Shown: piece by piece, positions 44,578-54,676 of the stretch | Layout: every line of letters begins with the position of its first letter | How positions within the stretch are numbered: position 1 is the stretch's first letter | Assembly (NCBI RefSeq): GCF_018137945.1 | Contig: NZ_CP073089.1 | Span: forward strand, 2,108,001-2,172,000 | Length of the DNA: 64,000 nt | Reading direction: 5' to 3' | From: Brevibacterium sp. W7.2 | GTDB lineage: Bacteria > Actinomycetota > Actinomycetes > Actinomycetales > Brevibacteriaceae | Notes under the pieces: generated by a model | Databases searched by the model: none | What the model was told of the DNA's origin: nothing | What the model saw: the letters and a program-made list of their open reading frames with translations, nothing else | Program-made: the position numbers and the translations under genes

Positions 44578-45314
44578 GCGACTTTGTGCTGGGCGGCCTG
44601 GGCGATCGGGCGGATGACCATGAGGTCGACGTTGAAGTGGTGCGGGCGCGTGAGCGTCCAGGTCACGGCGTCGGCGACGTCGTCGGCGGTGAGCGGGTTC
44701 TCCACGCCCTCGTAGACCTTGTCGGCCCGTGCGGTGTCCCCGCCGACGCGTTTGAGGGTGAACTCGTCGGTGGCGACCATGCCCGGGGCGATCTCGATGA
44801 CGCGGACGGGCGACCCTGCGAGTTCGAGTCGCAGGGTCGCAGCGATCGAATGCGTGCCGTGCTTCGTCGCCACGTAGCCGCCGCCTCCCTCGTAGGCCTG
44901 GTGACCGGCGGTCGAGGACATGACGACGATGTCGCCGCGACCGGAGTCGATGAGGGCTGGCAGGAACGCCTGGACGACGCGGAGGACTCCGAGGACGTTG
45001 ATGTCGAACATGTCGCGCCATCCCTCGACCGACGCCTCGGCGACGGTGTCCGTGCCGAACGCGGCACCGGCGTTGGCGACGAGGGCGTGGACGGGACCGC
45101 CGGCGAGCACCTCGGCGGCCATCGCGGCCACGGCGGCGTCATCGGTGAGGTCGGCGGTGATCGCGGTGGCACCGGTCTCCTCTGCCAGGGCGGTGAGCTT
45201 GTCCCCGCGGCGGGCCACGGCGACGACGTCCCAGCCCTGATCCCGCAGCCGGCGCACGGTGGCGGCGCCGATGCCCGAGCTCGCTCCGGTGACGACTGCT
45301 CGCAATGCCTGCAT
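44559..45314 (-). CDS. Short-chain dehydrogenase/reductase
   Basis: A 251-aa classical SDR. Cofactor motif TGASSGIG near residue 9, NAG motif (VANAGAAFG), catalytic Ser and YxxxK in STAGHQAYEGGGGYVATKHGTH. An arginine after the second strand (VARRGDK) suggests NADP(H). Substrate unknown; the C-terminal region resembles YdfG-like 3-hydroxyacid dehydrogenases. ATG 45314 is used. Its last codons and stop lie in a 24-bp tandem repeat. It follows the acyltransferase gene on the same strand by 56 bp. Confidence 0.85.
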   Translation of the reverse strand: MQALRAVVTGASSGIGAATVRRLRDQGWDVVAVARRGDKLTALAEETGATAITADLTDDAAVAAMAAEVLAGGPVHALVANAGAAFGTDTVAEASVEGWRDMFDINVLGVLRVVQAFLPALIDSGRGDIVVMSSTAGHQAYEGGGGYVATKHGTHSIAATLRLELAGSPVRVIEIAPGMVATDEFTLKRVGGDTARADKVYEGVENPLTADDVADAVTWTLTRPHHFNVDLMVIRPIAQAAQHKVARHQGL

Positions 45315-45370
45315 ATGCCTCAACTCCCTCTCGACTGACAACGGGTCGCTCTCAGTCTACGGTCGGGGCC

Positions 45371-46513
45371 CTAGCGGGTGCCGTCGGGCGCCTGGTCCCC
45401 GTCCGGTGGGGCGTCGTCCGGTGGGGCCGCGGGCTTCGGCGGGGAGTAGGGGTTGCGGGGTCCGCCCTCGCCGAACACGGCGCGCAGACCGGGGATCTTC
45501 ACCGCCACCCACGTCACGGCGACGCAGATCGCGGTGTAGACGAGGACCATGACGACGCCGTGGAAGAGCACCCCGGGCACGGTCGTCGGCAGACCGATGA
45601 GGTTGCGCAGCGGGTAGAGGACGAGCGGATGGAGGAGGAAGACGCCGAACGAGTACGGGTAGAACCAGTGGAGGACCCTGAACCCGGTGCGCATGTAGTG
45701 GTGGAGGAGGAGGTAGGCGGCGAGCGAGGCGACGACGACGCCCGGGGACAGGTACTCGTAGGGGTAGAGCCACGGCTTCTCCCCCGGCCCGAAGCCCGCC
45801 CACAGCGCGGTCACCGCGGTCGCGGCGACGAACGCGACCCAGGCCCACACGACACCGCGGGTCGAGAGGACGACGTCGCGCAGCACCCAGCCGAGGATGT
45901 AGAACCCGGCCATCGGCAGGAACCGCGTGGCGATGTTCGCCTCCCCGACGGAGAAGATCATCGACACGAACTGGTCGAGCATGCCGATGCCGAGGAAGAT
46001 CAGCCCCGTCCCCCACTGCAGGCGCCGGGAGCCGTGGACGCTGAGCAGGCGGAAGAACGGCGTGAGCAGGGTGAGGCCGGCGAGGACGTAGAGGAAGTAG
46101 AGCTGGACGAAGGGCGAGCCGGAAAGGATCGCGAGCAGCGCATTCCAGTCGGAGTCCGGGGACAGGAGGTAGTAGCGGCGGAAGGCGACGTAGACGATCG
46201 TCCAGAAGACGAGCGGGATGCCGATGCGCCACACGCGCTTGGAGAGGAACTTCCGCGGCTTGCTGCCCCGCAGCGGGTCGAGCGCGAGGGCACCGGAGAT
46301 CATGATGAACACGGGCACCGACCAGCGGCTCGCCGAGTCGATGACGTTGGCGACCCACCAGTCGGGGCCCATCGAGGCGAAGTTGACCTCGACGACGGTG
46401 CCGAGGGAGTGGATGGCGACGACGGCGAGGATCGCGAAGGCTCTCGCGGGGTTCATCCACCCCGTCGAGGTGGGAGGCGGATTCTCTGTCCCGATTCTGT
46501 CCAAGGTCGCCAT
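45371..46513 (-). CDS. Membrane acyltransferase (acyltransferase 3 family)
   Basis: A 380-aa, ten-helix protein. It begins [16 protein letters not shown] with the histidine of the family's active region, followed by [12 protein letters not shown] and the arginine-rich loop [14 protein letters not shown], and ends with a Pro/Asp-rich cytoplasmic tail. Such enzymes O-acylate sugars of cell-surface polymers. Divergent from valS; same strand as the SDR gene. Start ATG 46513. Confidence 0.85.
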   Translation of the reverse strand: MATLDRIGTENPPPTSTGWMNPARAFAILAVVAIHSLGTVVEVNFASMGPDWWVANVIDSASRWSVPVFIMISGALALDPLRGSKPRKFLSKRVWRIGIPLVFWTIVYVAFRRYYLLSPDSDWNALLAILSGSPFVQLYFLYVLAGLTLLTPFFRLLSVHGSRRLQWGTGLIFLGIGMLDQFVSMIFSVGEANIATRFLPMAGFYILGWVLRDVVLSTRGVVWAWVAFVAATAVTALWAGFGPGEKPWLYPYEYLSPGVVVASLAAYLLLHHYMRTGFRVLHWFYPYSFGVFLLHPLVLYPLRNLIGLPTTVPGVLFHGVVMVLVYTAICVAVTWVAVKIPGLRAVFGEGGPRNPYSPPKPAAPPDDAPPDGDQAPDGTR

Positions 46514-46574
46514 GCGTCCATCGTCTCATCTGACCAGGTGGTCGCGTTCGAACCTCGCGTTCAGGCAATTCTGC

Positions 46575-46615
46575 GGCGGTTGTCGACGCAGCTTCCCGGC
46601 GGTTGTCGACACAGC
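46575..46615. repeat. Pair of 18-bp direct repeats upstream of valS
   Basis: GGCGGTTGTCGACGCAGC (46575-46592) recurs at 46598-46615 with one change (A for G at position 14), centres 23 bp apart. Both contain TGTCGAC. They lie ~120 bp upstream of valS in the region shared with the divergent acyltransferase gene and may be operator sites; no regulator is known. Confidence 0.55.
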
Positions 46616-46733
46616 GTGGGCACCGGGCCCGATTCACCGCCGGGAACGGTGCTGCGACCGGTCGGGCTCACCGCCGGAGACGGCGGGACGACCGGTTTGG
46701 CGACTGGGTCCGCGAGTGGGAAAATCGACAACT

Positions 46734-49376
46734 ATGAACTCTGCCTATTCCGACTCGACGCACGAGTCTGTGAACCTGCCGGACAAGCCGGCTCTCGAAG
46801 GTCTGCGCGACAAGTGGGACACCGCCTGGAGCGAGTCCGACGTCTACGCCTTCGATGCCGACACGGACCGGGAGCAGGTCTACTCGATCGACACTCCCCC
46901 GCCGACGGCCTCCGGGTCGCTCCATGTCGGTCACGTCTTCTCGTACACGCAGACGGACATCATCGCCCGCTTCCAGCGCATGCGGGGCAAGAACGTCTTC
47001 TACCCGCTCGGCTGGGACGACAACGGCCTGCCGACCGAGCGTCGGGTGCAGAACTACTACGGCGTGACGTGCGACCCGTCGCAGCCCTACGACGCCGACT
47101 TCACTCCCCCGGCCAAGCCCGCGAAGAACTCGCGGGACTTCGAGCGGGTCTCGCGCCGGAACTTCATCGAACTCTGCGAACGCCTCTCGGCCGAGGACGA
47201 ACAGGTCTTCGAGGACCTGTTCCGCTCGACCGGTCTGTCCGTGGACTGGAAGTACACGTACCGGACGATCGACGACACCTCACGGGCCGTGAGCCAGCGA
47301 GCCTTCCTCACCGACCTCGCCGGCGGACACGCGTACTCCCAGGATGCCCCGACGATGTGGGACGTGTCCTTCGGCACCGCCGTCGCCCAGGCCGAACTCG
47401 AGGACCGGGAGAAGGAGGGCGCCTATCACAAGGTGAAGTTCTTCCCGCGCGGAGCCGACGGACTGGCCGACACCTCGGCGGATCCGATCATCATCCTCAC
47501 CTCACGGCCCGAGCTCATTCCCGCCGTCGTCGCCCTCGTCGCCCACCCTGATGACGAGCGCTACCAGCCGCACTTCGGCACGACCTTCGTCTCCCCGCTC
47601 TTCGGCGTCGAGGTCGAGGTCCGCGCCCACGAGCTCGCGAAGTCCGACAAGGGCACGGGCATCGCCATGGTCTGCACGTTCGGCGACCTCACCGACGTCA
47701 CGTGGTGGCGCGAACTCGACCTGCCAACGCGGGCCGTCGTCAACCGCGCCGGGCGCCTCGGCCTCGAGGTGCCCGAGTGGATCGCCGCCTCGCCGAAGCC
47801 CGATGCCGTGGCCAACTACGAACAGTTGGCGGGCAAGACGACGTTCACCGCCCGCAAGGACATCGCGGAGATGCTCCGGGACTCCGGTGACCTCGTCGGC
47901 GAGATCGAGGCGATCACCCATCCCGTGCCGTTCTACGAGAAGGGCGACAAGCCGCTCGAGGTCGTCACCTCCCGGCAGTGGTACATCCGCAACGGCGGTC
48001 GCTCCGCGCAGCTGCGCGACGAGCTCATCGCCCGCGGGCGTGAGATCGAATGGCATCCGGCGTTCATGCGCTCCCGCTACGAGAACTGGGTGGAGAACCT
48101 CAACGGCGACTGGCTCGTCTCCCGCCAGCGCTACTTCGGGGTGCCGATCCCGCTGTGGTACCGCCTCGATGTCGACGGCACCCCGGACTACGAGAACCCG
48201 ATCGTGCCCGAGAACCTGCCCGTCGACCCGATCGCCGAGGTGCCGGCGGGCTTCTCGGAGGACCAGCGTGACCAGCCGGGCGGCTTCACCGCCGACCCCG
48301 ATGTCCTCGACACGTGGGCGACGTCGTCGCTGACCCCGCAGCTGCTGGGCAAGTGGAGCCGGGACGAGAAGTTCTTCGAGACCGTCTTCCCGTTCGATCT
48401 GCGGCCGCAGGGCCACGACATCATCCGCACGTGGCTCTTCTCCACGGTCGTGCGGGCGAACTCGCTCAACGATGCCGCCCCGTGGAAGCATGCGGGCCTG
48501 TCCGGGTGGATCCTCGACCCCGACCGGAAGAAGATGTCGAAGTCGAAGGGCAACGTCGTCGTGCCCTCGGACATCCTCGCCGAGGCGAAGCCCGGGTTCG
48601 GTCCCGATGCCGTGCGCTACTGGGCGGCGAGTGCGAAGCTCGGCGCCGACACCGCCTACGACGTCTCGCAGATGCAGATCGGCCGCCGCCTGGCGATGAA
48701 GCTGCTCAACGCCTCGAAGTTCGCGCTCGCGCAGGGCGTGCACGCCGGACTCGTCGGACAGGTCGACGCGGTCAGCCATGACCTCGATCGGGCCCTGCTC
48801 GCCCGCCTCGGCGAGGTCGCCGCGAGCGCCACCACCCACATGGAGGCCTATGACTACGCGCACGCGCTGCGCGAGGTCGAGAGCTTCTTCTGGGAGTTCA
48901 CCGACGACTACGTCGAGCTCGTCAAGGACCGCTCGTACGGTGCCGCCGGCGAGGCCGATCAGGTGTCGGCCCATGTCACCCTGGCCACCGCCCTCGATGT
49001 GCTGCTGCGCCTGTTCGCCCCGTTCATGCCGTTCGTCACCGAGGAGGTCTGGTCGTGGTGGCGCACCGGGTCGGTCCACCGCGCACCGTGGCCCTCCGAT
49101 GAGGCGACGTTCGCCGATGCCAGCGCCGCCGATCCCGAGCTGCTGCGCTCCGTGGCCGCCGTGCTCTCGGAGATCCGCCGTGCGAAGACCGAGGCGAAGG
49201 TCTCGCAGAAGACCTCGGTGCTCAGCCTGACGATCGAGGCCCCGGCCGCGATCACCGGTGCCGTCGCCTCGGCGGAGGGCGATCTCAAGGCCGCCGGGCG
49301 CGTTCAGAGCCTGACGACCGACGTCGGCGGAGACGCGATCACCGTCGCCGCGATCGAGTTCGAACCGCAGGCCTGA
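46734..49376 (+). CDS. valS: Valyl-tRNA synthetase
   Basis: An 880-aa class I synthetase: HIGH-like HVGH in [18 protein letters not shown], the editing insertion, and KMSKS in [15 protein letters not shown], then the anticodon-binding domain. The C-terminal coiled coil is short. ATG 46734 has GTGGGA upstream and possibly a promoter TTGGCG-17-GAAAAT just before it. In Mycobacterium valS adjoins folC; here it is inverted and separated from folC by ileS and two accessory genes. Confidence 0.95.
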   Translation: MNSAYSDSTHESVNLPDKPALEGLRDKWDTAWSESDVYAFDADTDREQVYSIDTPPPTASGSLHVGHVFSYTQTDIIARFQRMRGKNVFYPLGWDDNGLPTERRVQNYYGVTCDPSQPYDADFTPPAKPAKNSRDFERVSRRNFIELCERLSAEDEQVFEDLFRSTGLSVDWKYTYRTIDDTSRAVSQRAFLTDLAGGHAYSQDAPTMWDVSFGTAVAQAELEDREKEGAYHKVKFFPRGADGLADTSADPIIILTSRPELIPAVVALVAHPDDERYQPHFGTTFVSPLFGVEVEVRAHELAKSDKGTGIAMVCTFGDLTDVTWWRELDLPTRAVVNRAGRLGLEVPEWIAASPKPDAVANYEQLAGKTTFTARKDIAEMLRDSGDLVGEIEAITHPVPFYEKGDKPLEVVTSRQWYIRNGGRSAQLRDELIARGREIEWHPAFMRSRYENWVENLNGDWLVSRQRYFGVPIPLWYRLDVDGTPDYENPIVPENLPVDPIAEVPAGFSEDQRDQPGGFTADPDVLDTWATSSLTPQLLGKWSRDEKFFETVFPFDLRPQGHDIIRTWLFSTVVRANSLNDAAPWKHAGLSGWILDPDRKKMSKSKGNVVVPSDILAEAKPGFGPDAVRYWAASAKLGADTAYDVSQMQIGRRLAMKLLNASKFALAQGVHAGLVGQVDAVSHDLDRALLARLGEVAASATTHMEAYDYAHALREVESFFWEFTDDYVELVKDRSYGAAGEADQVSAHVTLATALDVLLRLFAPFMPFVTEEVWSWWRTGSVHRAPWPSDEATFADASAADPELLRSVAAVLSEIRRAKTEAKVSQKTSVLSLTIEAPAAITGAVASAEGDLKAAGRVQSLTTDVGGDAITVAAIEFEPQA

Positions 49377-49388
49377 GGTTCTCTGCCG

Positions 49389-49425
49389 AGGGGCGGGACC
49401 GGGACATGCTCCCGGTCCCGCCTCT
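49389..49425 (+). terminator. Terminator hairpin of valS
   Basis: GGCGGGACCGGGA (49392-49404) pairs with TCCCGGTCCCGCC (49410-49422), extended by three outer pairs, loop CATGC, starting 12 bases after the valS stop. Confidence 0.65.
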
Positions 49426-49586
49426 CTGCGTTCGCGGGGTCGCCACCCAGCGGTCGCCTCGGTGCGGGACCTGTTCCCAAATGAGCACACGAATCGTCCC
49501 GGATTCCCTGTGTGACCCACATATCATGGAGTCGTCGCAGACGCCGGGGCACTCGGTCCCGACCTGACTGAAAGGCATGACAGACC

Positions 49587-50275
49587 ATGAGAAGTGAGCT
49601 CTTTGCGCAGCGCAACGCCGAGGTCCAGAACCGGGATCGGTGGACGCTGCAGTCGAGTAAGATGCTGCGCACCGTGATCACGCCGAACGCTCCGATGATC
49701 GCCACGAAGGGCGCCATGGTCGCCTACCAGGGCGATATCCACTTCTCCCACCAGGGGTCGAAGTCGGTCGGCCAGTTCATGAAGAAGGCGGCCACCGGCG
49801 AGGGCGGCAATGTCATGCGCGTCGAGGGCAACGGTGAGGTGTTCTTCGCCCGCGAAGCCTCGAACATCTTCATGATGTCCCTCGAAGGCCAGCAGGATGC
49901 GCTGACCGTCAACACGTCGAACCTCCTCGCCTTCGACGACGCCCTCAACTGGGAGATCAAGCGCATCAAGGGCGGCATCGGCGCGCTCGCGAGCGGTTCG
50001 GGTCTCTTCAACCTCGAGCTCTCCGGCACCGGCACCGCGGCGATCTGCTGCAAGGGCGACCCGATGGTCCTCGATGCCTCACAGCAGCCCACGTTCGTCG
50101 ATCCGCAGTCCGCGGTCTGCTGGTCGTCGTCGCTGGCCCCGCAGATCAAGACCGACGTCAGCCTCGGCTCGTTCTTCGGCGCGGCTCCGGCGAATCGATC
50201 CAGCTCGCCTTCCACGGCCCCGGATTCGTCGTCGTCCAGCCTGCCGAGAACGCCGTCTACTCGGCCCAGGCCTGA
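49587..50275 (+). pseudogene. AIM24 family protein with a single-base frameshift near the 3' end
   Basis: An AIM24/TIM-barrel-like protein of ~229 codons, intact for the first ~198 residues (SSKMLRTVITPNAPMIATKG, GDIHFSHQGSKSVGQFMKKA, ICCKGDPMVL, SLGSFFG). Immediately after TTCTTCGGC (ends 50180) one base is missing: in the next frame the expected ending GSGESIQLAFHGPGFVVVQP and AENAVYSAQA follows and stops at TGA 50273-50275. Without repair, translation runs on to 50435 with a Ser/Pro/His tail. Either a true recent lesion or a sequencing error in a C/G-rich run. Function of AIM24 proteins in bacteria is unknown. Confidence 0.82.
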
Positions 50276-50361
50276 GCACACTCCCCACCCGCTCCACGCA
50301 TCCCCGCACCACCTCCCCCGCGGCCGTCGGTTCTCACCGGCGGCCGCGCCGCGTCACACAG

Positions 50362-50880
50362 CCCTGGAACGCTCGCACAACCCGCAGTTCGCCTCCCACA
50401 CCGCGCAGTCGCAGTTCCACCCCGTGCACACGTAGTTCTTCGAGCTCCACATCCGGGTCGCCGCGAGACGCTCCGCGGGTACCGACGAACACCACCCGCA
50501 GCCGCACGCACAACCCTCCGGTCTGCTCGCAACCCTCTGCCGCACGGACAACCCTGGAACTCTCGCACAACCCGCGGCTCGCCACCCACACCGCGCAGTC
50601 GCAGATCCACCCCGTGCACACGTAGTTCTTCGAGCTCCGCATCCGGGTCGCCGCGCGACGCTTCTCGAGCACCGGCGAACACCACCCGCCGCTGCACGCA
50701 CCACCCGCCGGTGTCCTAACAACCCTTGAGCTCTCGCGCAACCTGCAGCTCGCCACACACAACGCGCAGTCGCAGTTCCACCCCGTGCACACGTAGTTCG
50801 TCGAGCTCCGCATCCGGGTCGGCACGCGACGCTCCTCGAGCACCGGCGAACACCACCCGCCGCCGCCCACACAACACTCC
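50362..50880. repeat. Three-copy tandem repeat of 171-190 bp
   Basis: Three imperfect copies start at 50362, 50552 and 50723 with CCCTGGAAC or CCCTTGAGC and share the core GTGCACACGTAGTTC (from 50424, 50614 and 50785), then CGAGCTCC(A/G)CATCCGGGTCG and GAACACCACCCGC. Spacings are 190 and 171 bp. No gene with a normal start and ribosome site is seen. On the minus strand one frame encodes Cys/Trp-rich sequence (SKNYVCTGWNCDCAVW) with nearly every third base G or C; the 190-bp spacing breaks that frame between copies. Confidence 0.85.
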
Positions 50881-50895
50881 ACCCAGCGTGCAGAT

Positions 50896-50936
50896 ATGTC
50901 GGAACTTCTTGACATGTCGGATATTCCCGACATAAC
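50896..50936 (+). promoter_or_regulatory. Promoter and operator of the arsR-like gene
   Basis: A consensus -35 TTGACA (50909-50914) and CATAAC (50931-50936), 16 bp apart, end nine bases before the GTG start, so the mRNA is leaderless or nearly so. The spacer is a palindrome ATGTCGG-ATATTC-CCGACAT (50914-50933), and a third ATGTCGG half-site lies at 50896-50902. ArsR-type autorepression is the simple reading. Confidence 0.7.
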
Positions 50937-50945
50937 CTCGAAGGT

Positions 50946-51335
50946 GTGAACACCGATGTCTTCGCAGCCGTCGCGAACCCCACACGCCGTGAGATCCTCG
51001 AGGCGGTGCGCGACGAACCGCGCTCCGTCACCGAGCTGACAGCGCTCTTCGACCTCAGCCGCCCCGCGGTCTCCGAGCACCTGCGGATCCTCCGTCTCGC
51101 CGGACTCGTCCGCGAGGAGCCGCAGGGTCAGCGGCGGATCTACCATCTCGAACCGGCGCCCCTGGCCGAGCTCGGCGAATGGCTCCACCCCTTCGAACGG
51201 TATTGGCGCGACCGCCTCGGCGATCTGGCGCGCGCTCTCGACGACATCACCGAACCCGGCACTGAAGCCCAACCCGATACCGCCACGGAACCCGAAACCC
51301 AACCCAACCCCGAAACGGAGACGACCGATGACTGA
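50946..51335 (+). CDS. ArsR family transcriptional regulator
   Basis: A 129-aa winged-helix repressor: VFAAVANPTRREILEAVRDEPRSVTELTALF, then the recognition helix SRPAVSEHLRILRLAGLV and wing REEPQGQRRIYHLEP. The ArsR metal-binding cysteines are absent, placing it in the non-metal group often paired with SRPBCC genes. The last ~25 residues are a Glu/Thr/Pro tail. GTG 50946. It overlaps the SRPBCC gene by eight bases. Confidence 0.9.
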   Translation: MNTDVFAAVANPTRREILEAVRDEPRSVTELTALFDLSRPAVSEHLRILRLAGLVREEPQGQRRIYHLEPAPLAELGEWLHPFERYWRDRLGDLARALDDITEPGTEAQPDTATEPETQPNPETETTDD

Positions 51336-51735
51336 CGAACGGACCATCGAAGTCGACCAGTTCCTCACCCACCCACCGCACACCGTCTGGCGGGCCCTCA
51401 CCGAACCTGAACTGCTTGCGCGCTGGTGGGCGCCCGGCGACATCGCCCCGGTCGTCGGCCACGCCTTCACCCTCGACATGGGCGGCTTCGGCAAGCAGCC
51501 GTGCACGGTGACCCGCGTCGAACCCGAACGCCTCATCGCCTTCACCTTCGCCGAGGGCAGCCTCGACTCGACGCTGACCTGGACCATCGAACCCGAGGGC
51601 ACAGGCACGCGCCTGTTCCTCGCCCATTCCGGTCTCGACGTCGACTCCCCGCTCGGTCAGCAGGCGTACAAGGGCATGGGATCGGGATGGCCGGGCATCC
51701 TCGCGACCATGGAGTCGGCACTCACCGGGGTGTGA
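51328..51735 (+). CDS. SRPBCC (AHSA1-like) domain protein
   Basis: A 135-aa single-domain START-like protein: VDQFLTHPPHTVWRALTEPELLARWWAPGD is the usual opening of the AHSA1/SRPBCC family, and the C-terminal helix GWPGILATMESAL closes the hydrophobic pocket. The ligand is unknown. ArsR-SRPBCC pairs are a common two-gene unit in which the binding protein is thought to work with the regulator. Its TGA lies in the first unit of a 14-bp tandem repeat. Confidence 0.87.
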   Translation: MTDERTIEVDQFLTHPPHTVWRALTEPELLARWWAPGDIAPVVGHAFTLDMGGFGKQPCTVTRVEPERLIAFTFAEGSLDSTLTWTIEPEGTGTRLFLAHSGLDVDSPLGQQAYKGMGSGWPGILATMESALTGV

Positions 51736-51787
51736 TCGGCGAGGTGTGATCGCCGAGTTGTGATCGGCGAGGTGTGATCGCCGAGGC
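51732..51787 (+). repeat. 14-bp tandem repeat starting at the SRPBCC stop codon
   Basis: Four 14-bp units, consensus GTGATCG(G/C)CGAG(G/T)T, at 51732, 51746, 51760 and 51774. Each contains TGA, the first being the gene's own stop, and the 14-base period places the copies in all three frames. CGCCGAGGCGGTCCCC at the array's end recurs ~50 bp downstream. Confidence 0.88.
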
Positions 51788-51876
51788 GGTCCCCCATCGG
51801 CCCTCACGAGCACAGTCCCGGCCGAGCCCGCGCCGAGGCGGTCCCCGCCTTCCGTGACATTGTCGACAGCGGGTGC

Positions 51877-53163
51877 TCAGGCCACCGTGCGCGTCTCGTC
51901 CGCCCCGCCCCTCTCGACACGGTAACGTCGGAACGCCGGGAACACTGCGGCGCAGATGAGGACGAGCACGATGACGGCGATGCCGCCGCCGGCCGAGGCG
52001 ATCGTCGTCGTGGTCGCCTCAGCGGCATAGCCGTGGACGATGTCGGCGATGCGCGGTCCCCCGGCGACGACGACGATGAACACGCCCTGCATGCGACCGC
52101 GCATATCATCGCTGGCAGCCTCCTGGAGCATCGTCGACCGGAAGGCCGCGGAGATGATGTCCGCTCCCCCACCGAGTGCGAGCCCGAAGAGCGCGACGAC
52201 GAGCGCGGCTATCCAGAAGCCGCTCGCGAACGGCAGCGCGAACCCGAAGATCGTCATCGCCGCACCCCAGACGATGATCGCGACGATGACGGCGAGCCCT
52301 TGACGTTCGACCTTCGAGACCCACCCGGAGAAGATCCCGGCCAGGGCACTGCCGGCGGCCAGCGCTGCGAAGAGAAGAGAGAAGACGATGCCGCCCTCGG
52401 GCGGACCGCCGAAGGTCTCGGTCGCGATCTGCGGGAACAGGGCACGGGGCATGCCGAAGACCATGGCGATGACGTCGACGAGGAGGGAGACCATGACGAC
52501 GGTGTTCGTCCCGAGGTACCGGAACCCGTCGACGACGCCCTTGAACCCCGAACGCGTGTCCGGCTGCTTCCCCGGCACGAGCGGGGGAAGCCTGACCACG
52601 GCGTAGAGCGTGGTCGCGAGGAAGAGGGCGTCGAGGATGTAGAGCATCTGGTAGCCGAAGACCGGAATGAGCGCCCCGCCGATGACGGGACCGGCGACCG
52701 CGCCGAGTGTCGCGACCGTCATGTTGAGCGAGTTCGCCGCCGGCAGCAGCGCGAGCGGCACGATCGTCGGCAGCAGCGCCCCGCGGGCGGGCTGGTTGAG
52801 TCCGAAGAAGGCCTGCTGCATCGCGAACACGCTGAGCAGCACCCACACGTTGTCGATCTGGATGACGGCGAGGAACGCGAGCAGCGCGCTCGTGACGATG
52901 AGGCCGACGGTCGAGATGATGAGGAGCTTGCGCCGGTCGACGACATCGGCGAGCGACCCTCCCCAGAGCCCGAAGACGATGAGCGGGACGAGCCCGAAGA
53001 CACCGCTGAGCCCGACGTACCCGGAGGACCCGGTGATGTGGAAGATCTGCGCCGGGATGGCGACGACCGTCATCTGCGCACCGAGGACGGTGACGATGTT
53101 GGCCAGCCACAGCCGGCGGTAGTTGTCGTATCGGAGCGGTCTCGTGTCCGCGAACAGCCTCAT
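51877..53163 (-). CDS. MFS exporter, EntS/drug efflux type
   Basis: A 428-aa, twelve-helix transporter. The start LFADTRPLRYDNYRRLWLANIV and GLWGGSLADVVDRRKLLI with its A-motif place it in the EntS-like MFS_3 group that exports siderophores or drugs. ATG 53163 lies 16 bases past the clpX stop on the same strand without a clear ribosome site, so it may depend on clpX translation. Substrate unknown; no siderophore genes are nearby. Confidence 0.85.
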   Translation of the reverse strand: MRLFADTRPLRYDNYRRLWLANIVTVLGAQMTVVAIPAQIFHITGSSGYVGLSGVFGLVPLIVFGLWGGSLADVVDRRKLLIISTVGLIVTSALLAFLAVIQIDNVWVLLSVFAMQQAFFGLNQPARGALLPTIVPLALLPAANSLNMTVATLGAVAGPVIGGALIPVFGYQMLYILDALFLATTLYAVVRLPPLVPGKQPDTRSGFKGVVDGFRYLGTNTVVMVSLLVDVIAMVFGMPRALFPQIATETFGGPPEGGIVFSLLFAALAAGSALAGIFSGWVSKVERQGLAVIVAIIVWGAAMTIFGFALPFASGFWIAALVVALFGLALGGGADIISAAFRSTMLQEAASDDMRGRMQGVFIVVVAGGPRIADIVHGYAAEATTTTIASAGGGIAVIVLVLICAAVFPAFRRYRVERGGADETRTVA

Positions 53164-53179
53164 GCTGCGCGCGAAGCGC

Positions 53180-54472
<1,293 letters not shown>

Positions 54473-54499
54473 AACCTTTCGCCAGGGCGTCTCGCCCCA

Positions 54500-54529
54500 A
54501 CTCTACCGCTCGTGTTTCCTGTACCTCAA
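54500..54529 (-). promoter_or_regulatory. Candidate clpX promoter
   Basis: On the minus strand TTGAGG (54529-54524) and TAGAGT (54505-54500) with an 18-bp spacer, 28 bp upstream of the clpX ATG. No HrcA or ClgR site is seen beside it. Confidence 0.45.
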
Positions 54530-54627
54530 TAGCTTCCCATATGACACTGACGCATCGCCTGCGCGGGGTCATACGGTGTGTCGGAACCGCCTCGGCGGAT
54601 CGTCCACCCGACCGGCGGCGGAGACGA

Positions 54628-54665
54628 CAGCGGGCCCGGACGACTGTTGCCGTCCGGGCCCGCTG
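54628..54665 (-). terminator. Terminator after clpP2
   Basis: A 15-bp perfect stem CAGCGGGCCCGGACG / CGTCCGGGCCCGCTG with an 8-base loop, 11 bases after the clpP2 stop on the minus strand; it separates clpP1P2 from clpX. Confidence 0.75.
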
Positions 54666-54676
54666 ACTGCCGGGGC

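Noticed and set aside
47502-49520. 672-codon frame antisense to valS
   Set aside because: Shadow of valS; no start signal.
50362-50880. CRISPR array
   Set aside because: Units are 171-190 bp, only three copies, no short repeat/spacer pattern and no cas genes.
50334-51608. 424-codon minus-strand frame through the repeat block and arsR
   Set aside because: Its first half is antisense to the ArsR/SRPBCC genes; only the Cys-rich repeated part is interesting and is reported as a repeat.
54628-54665. Regulatory palindrome for clpX
   Set aside because: Long GC stem 11 bases past the clpP2 stop is better explained as a terminator.
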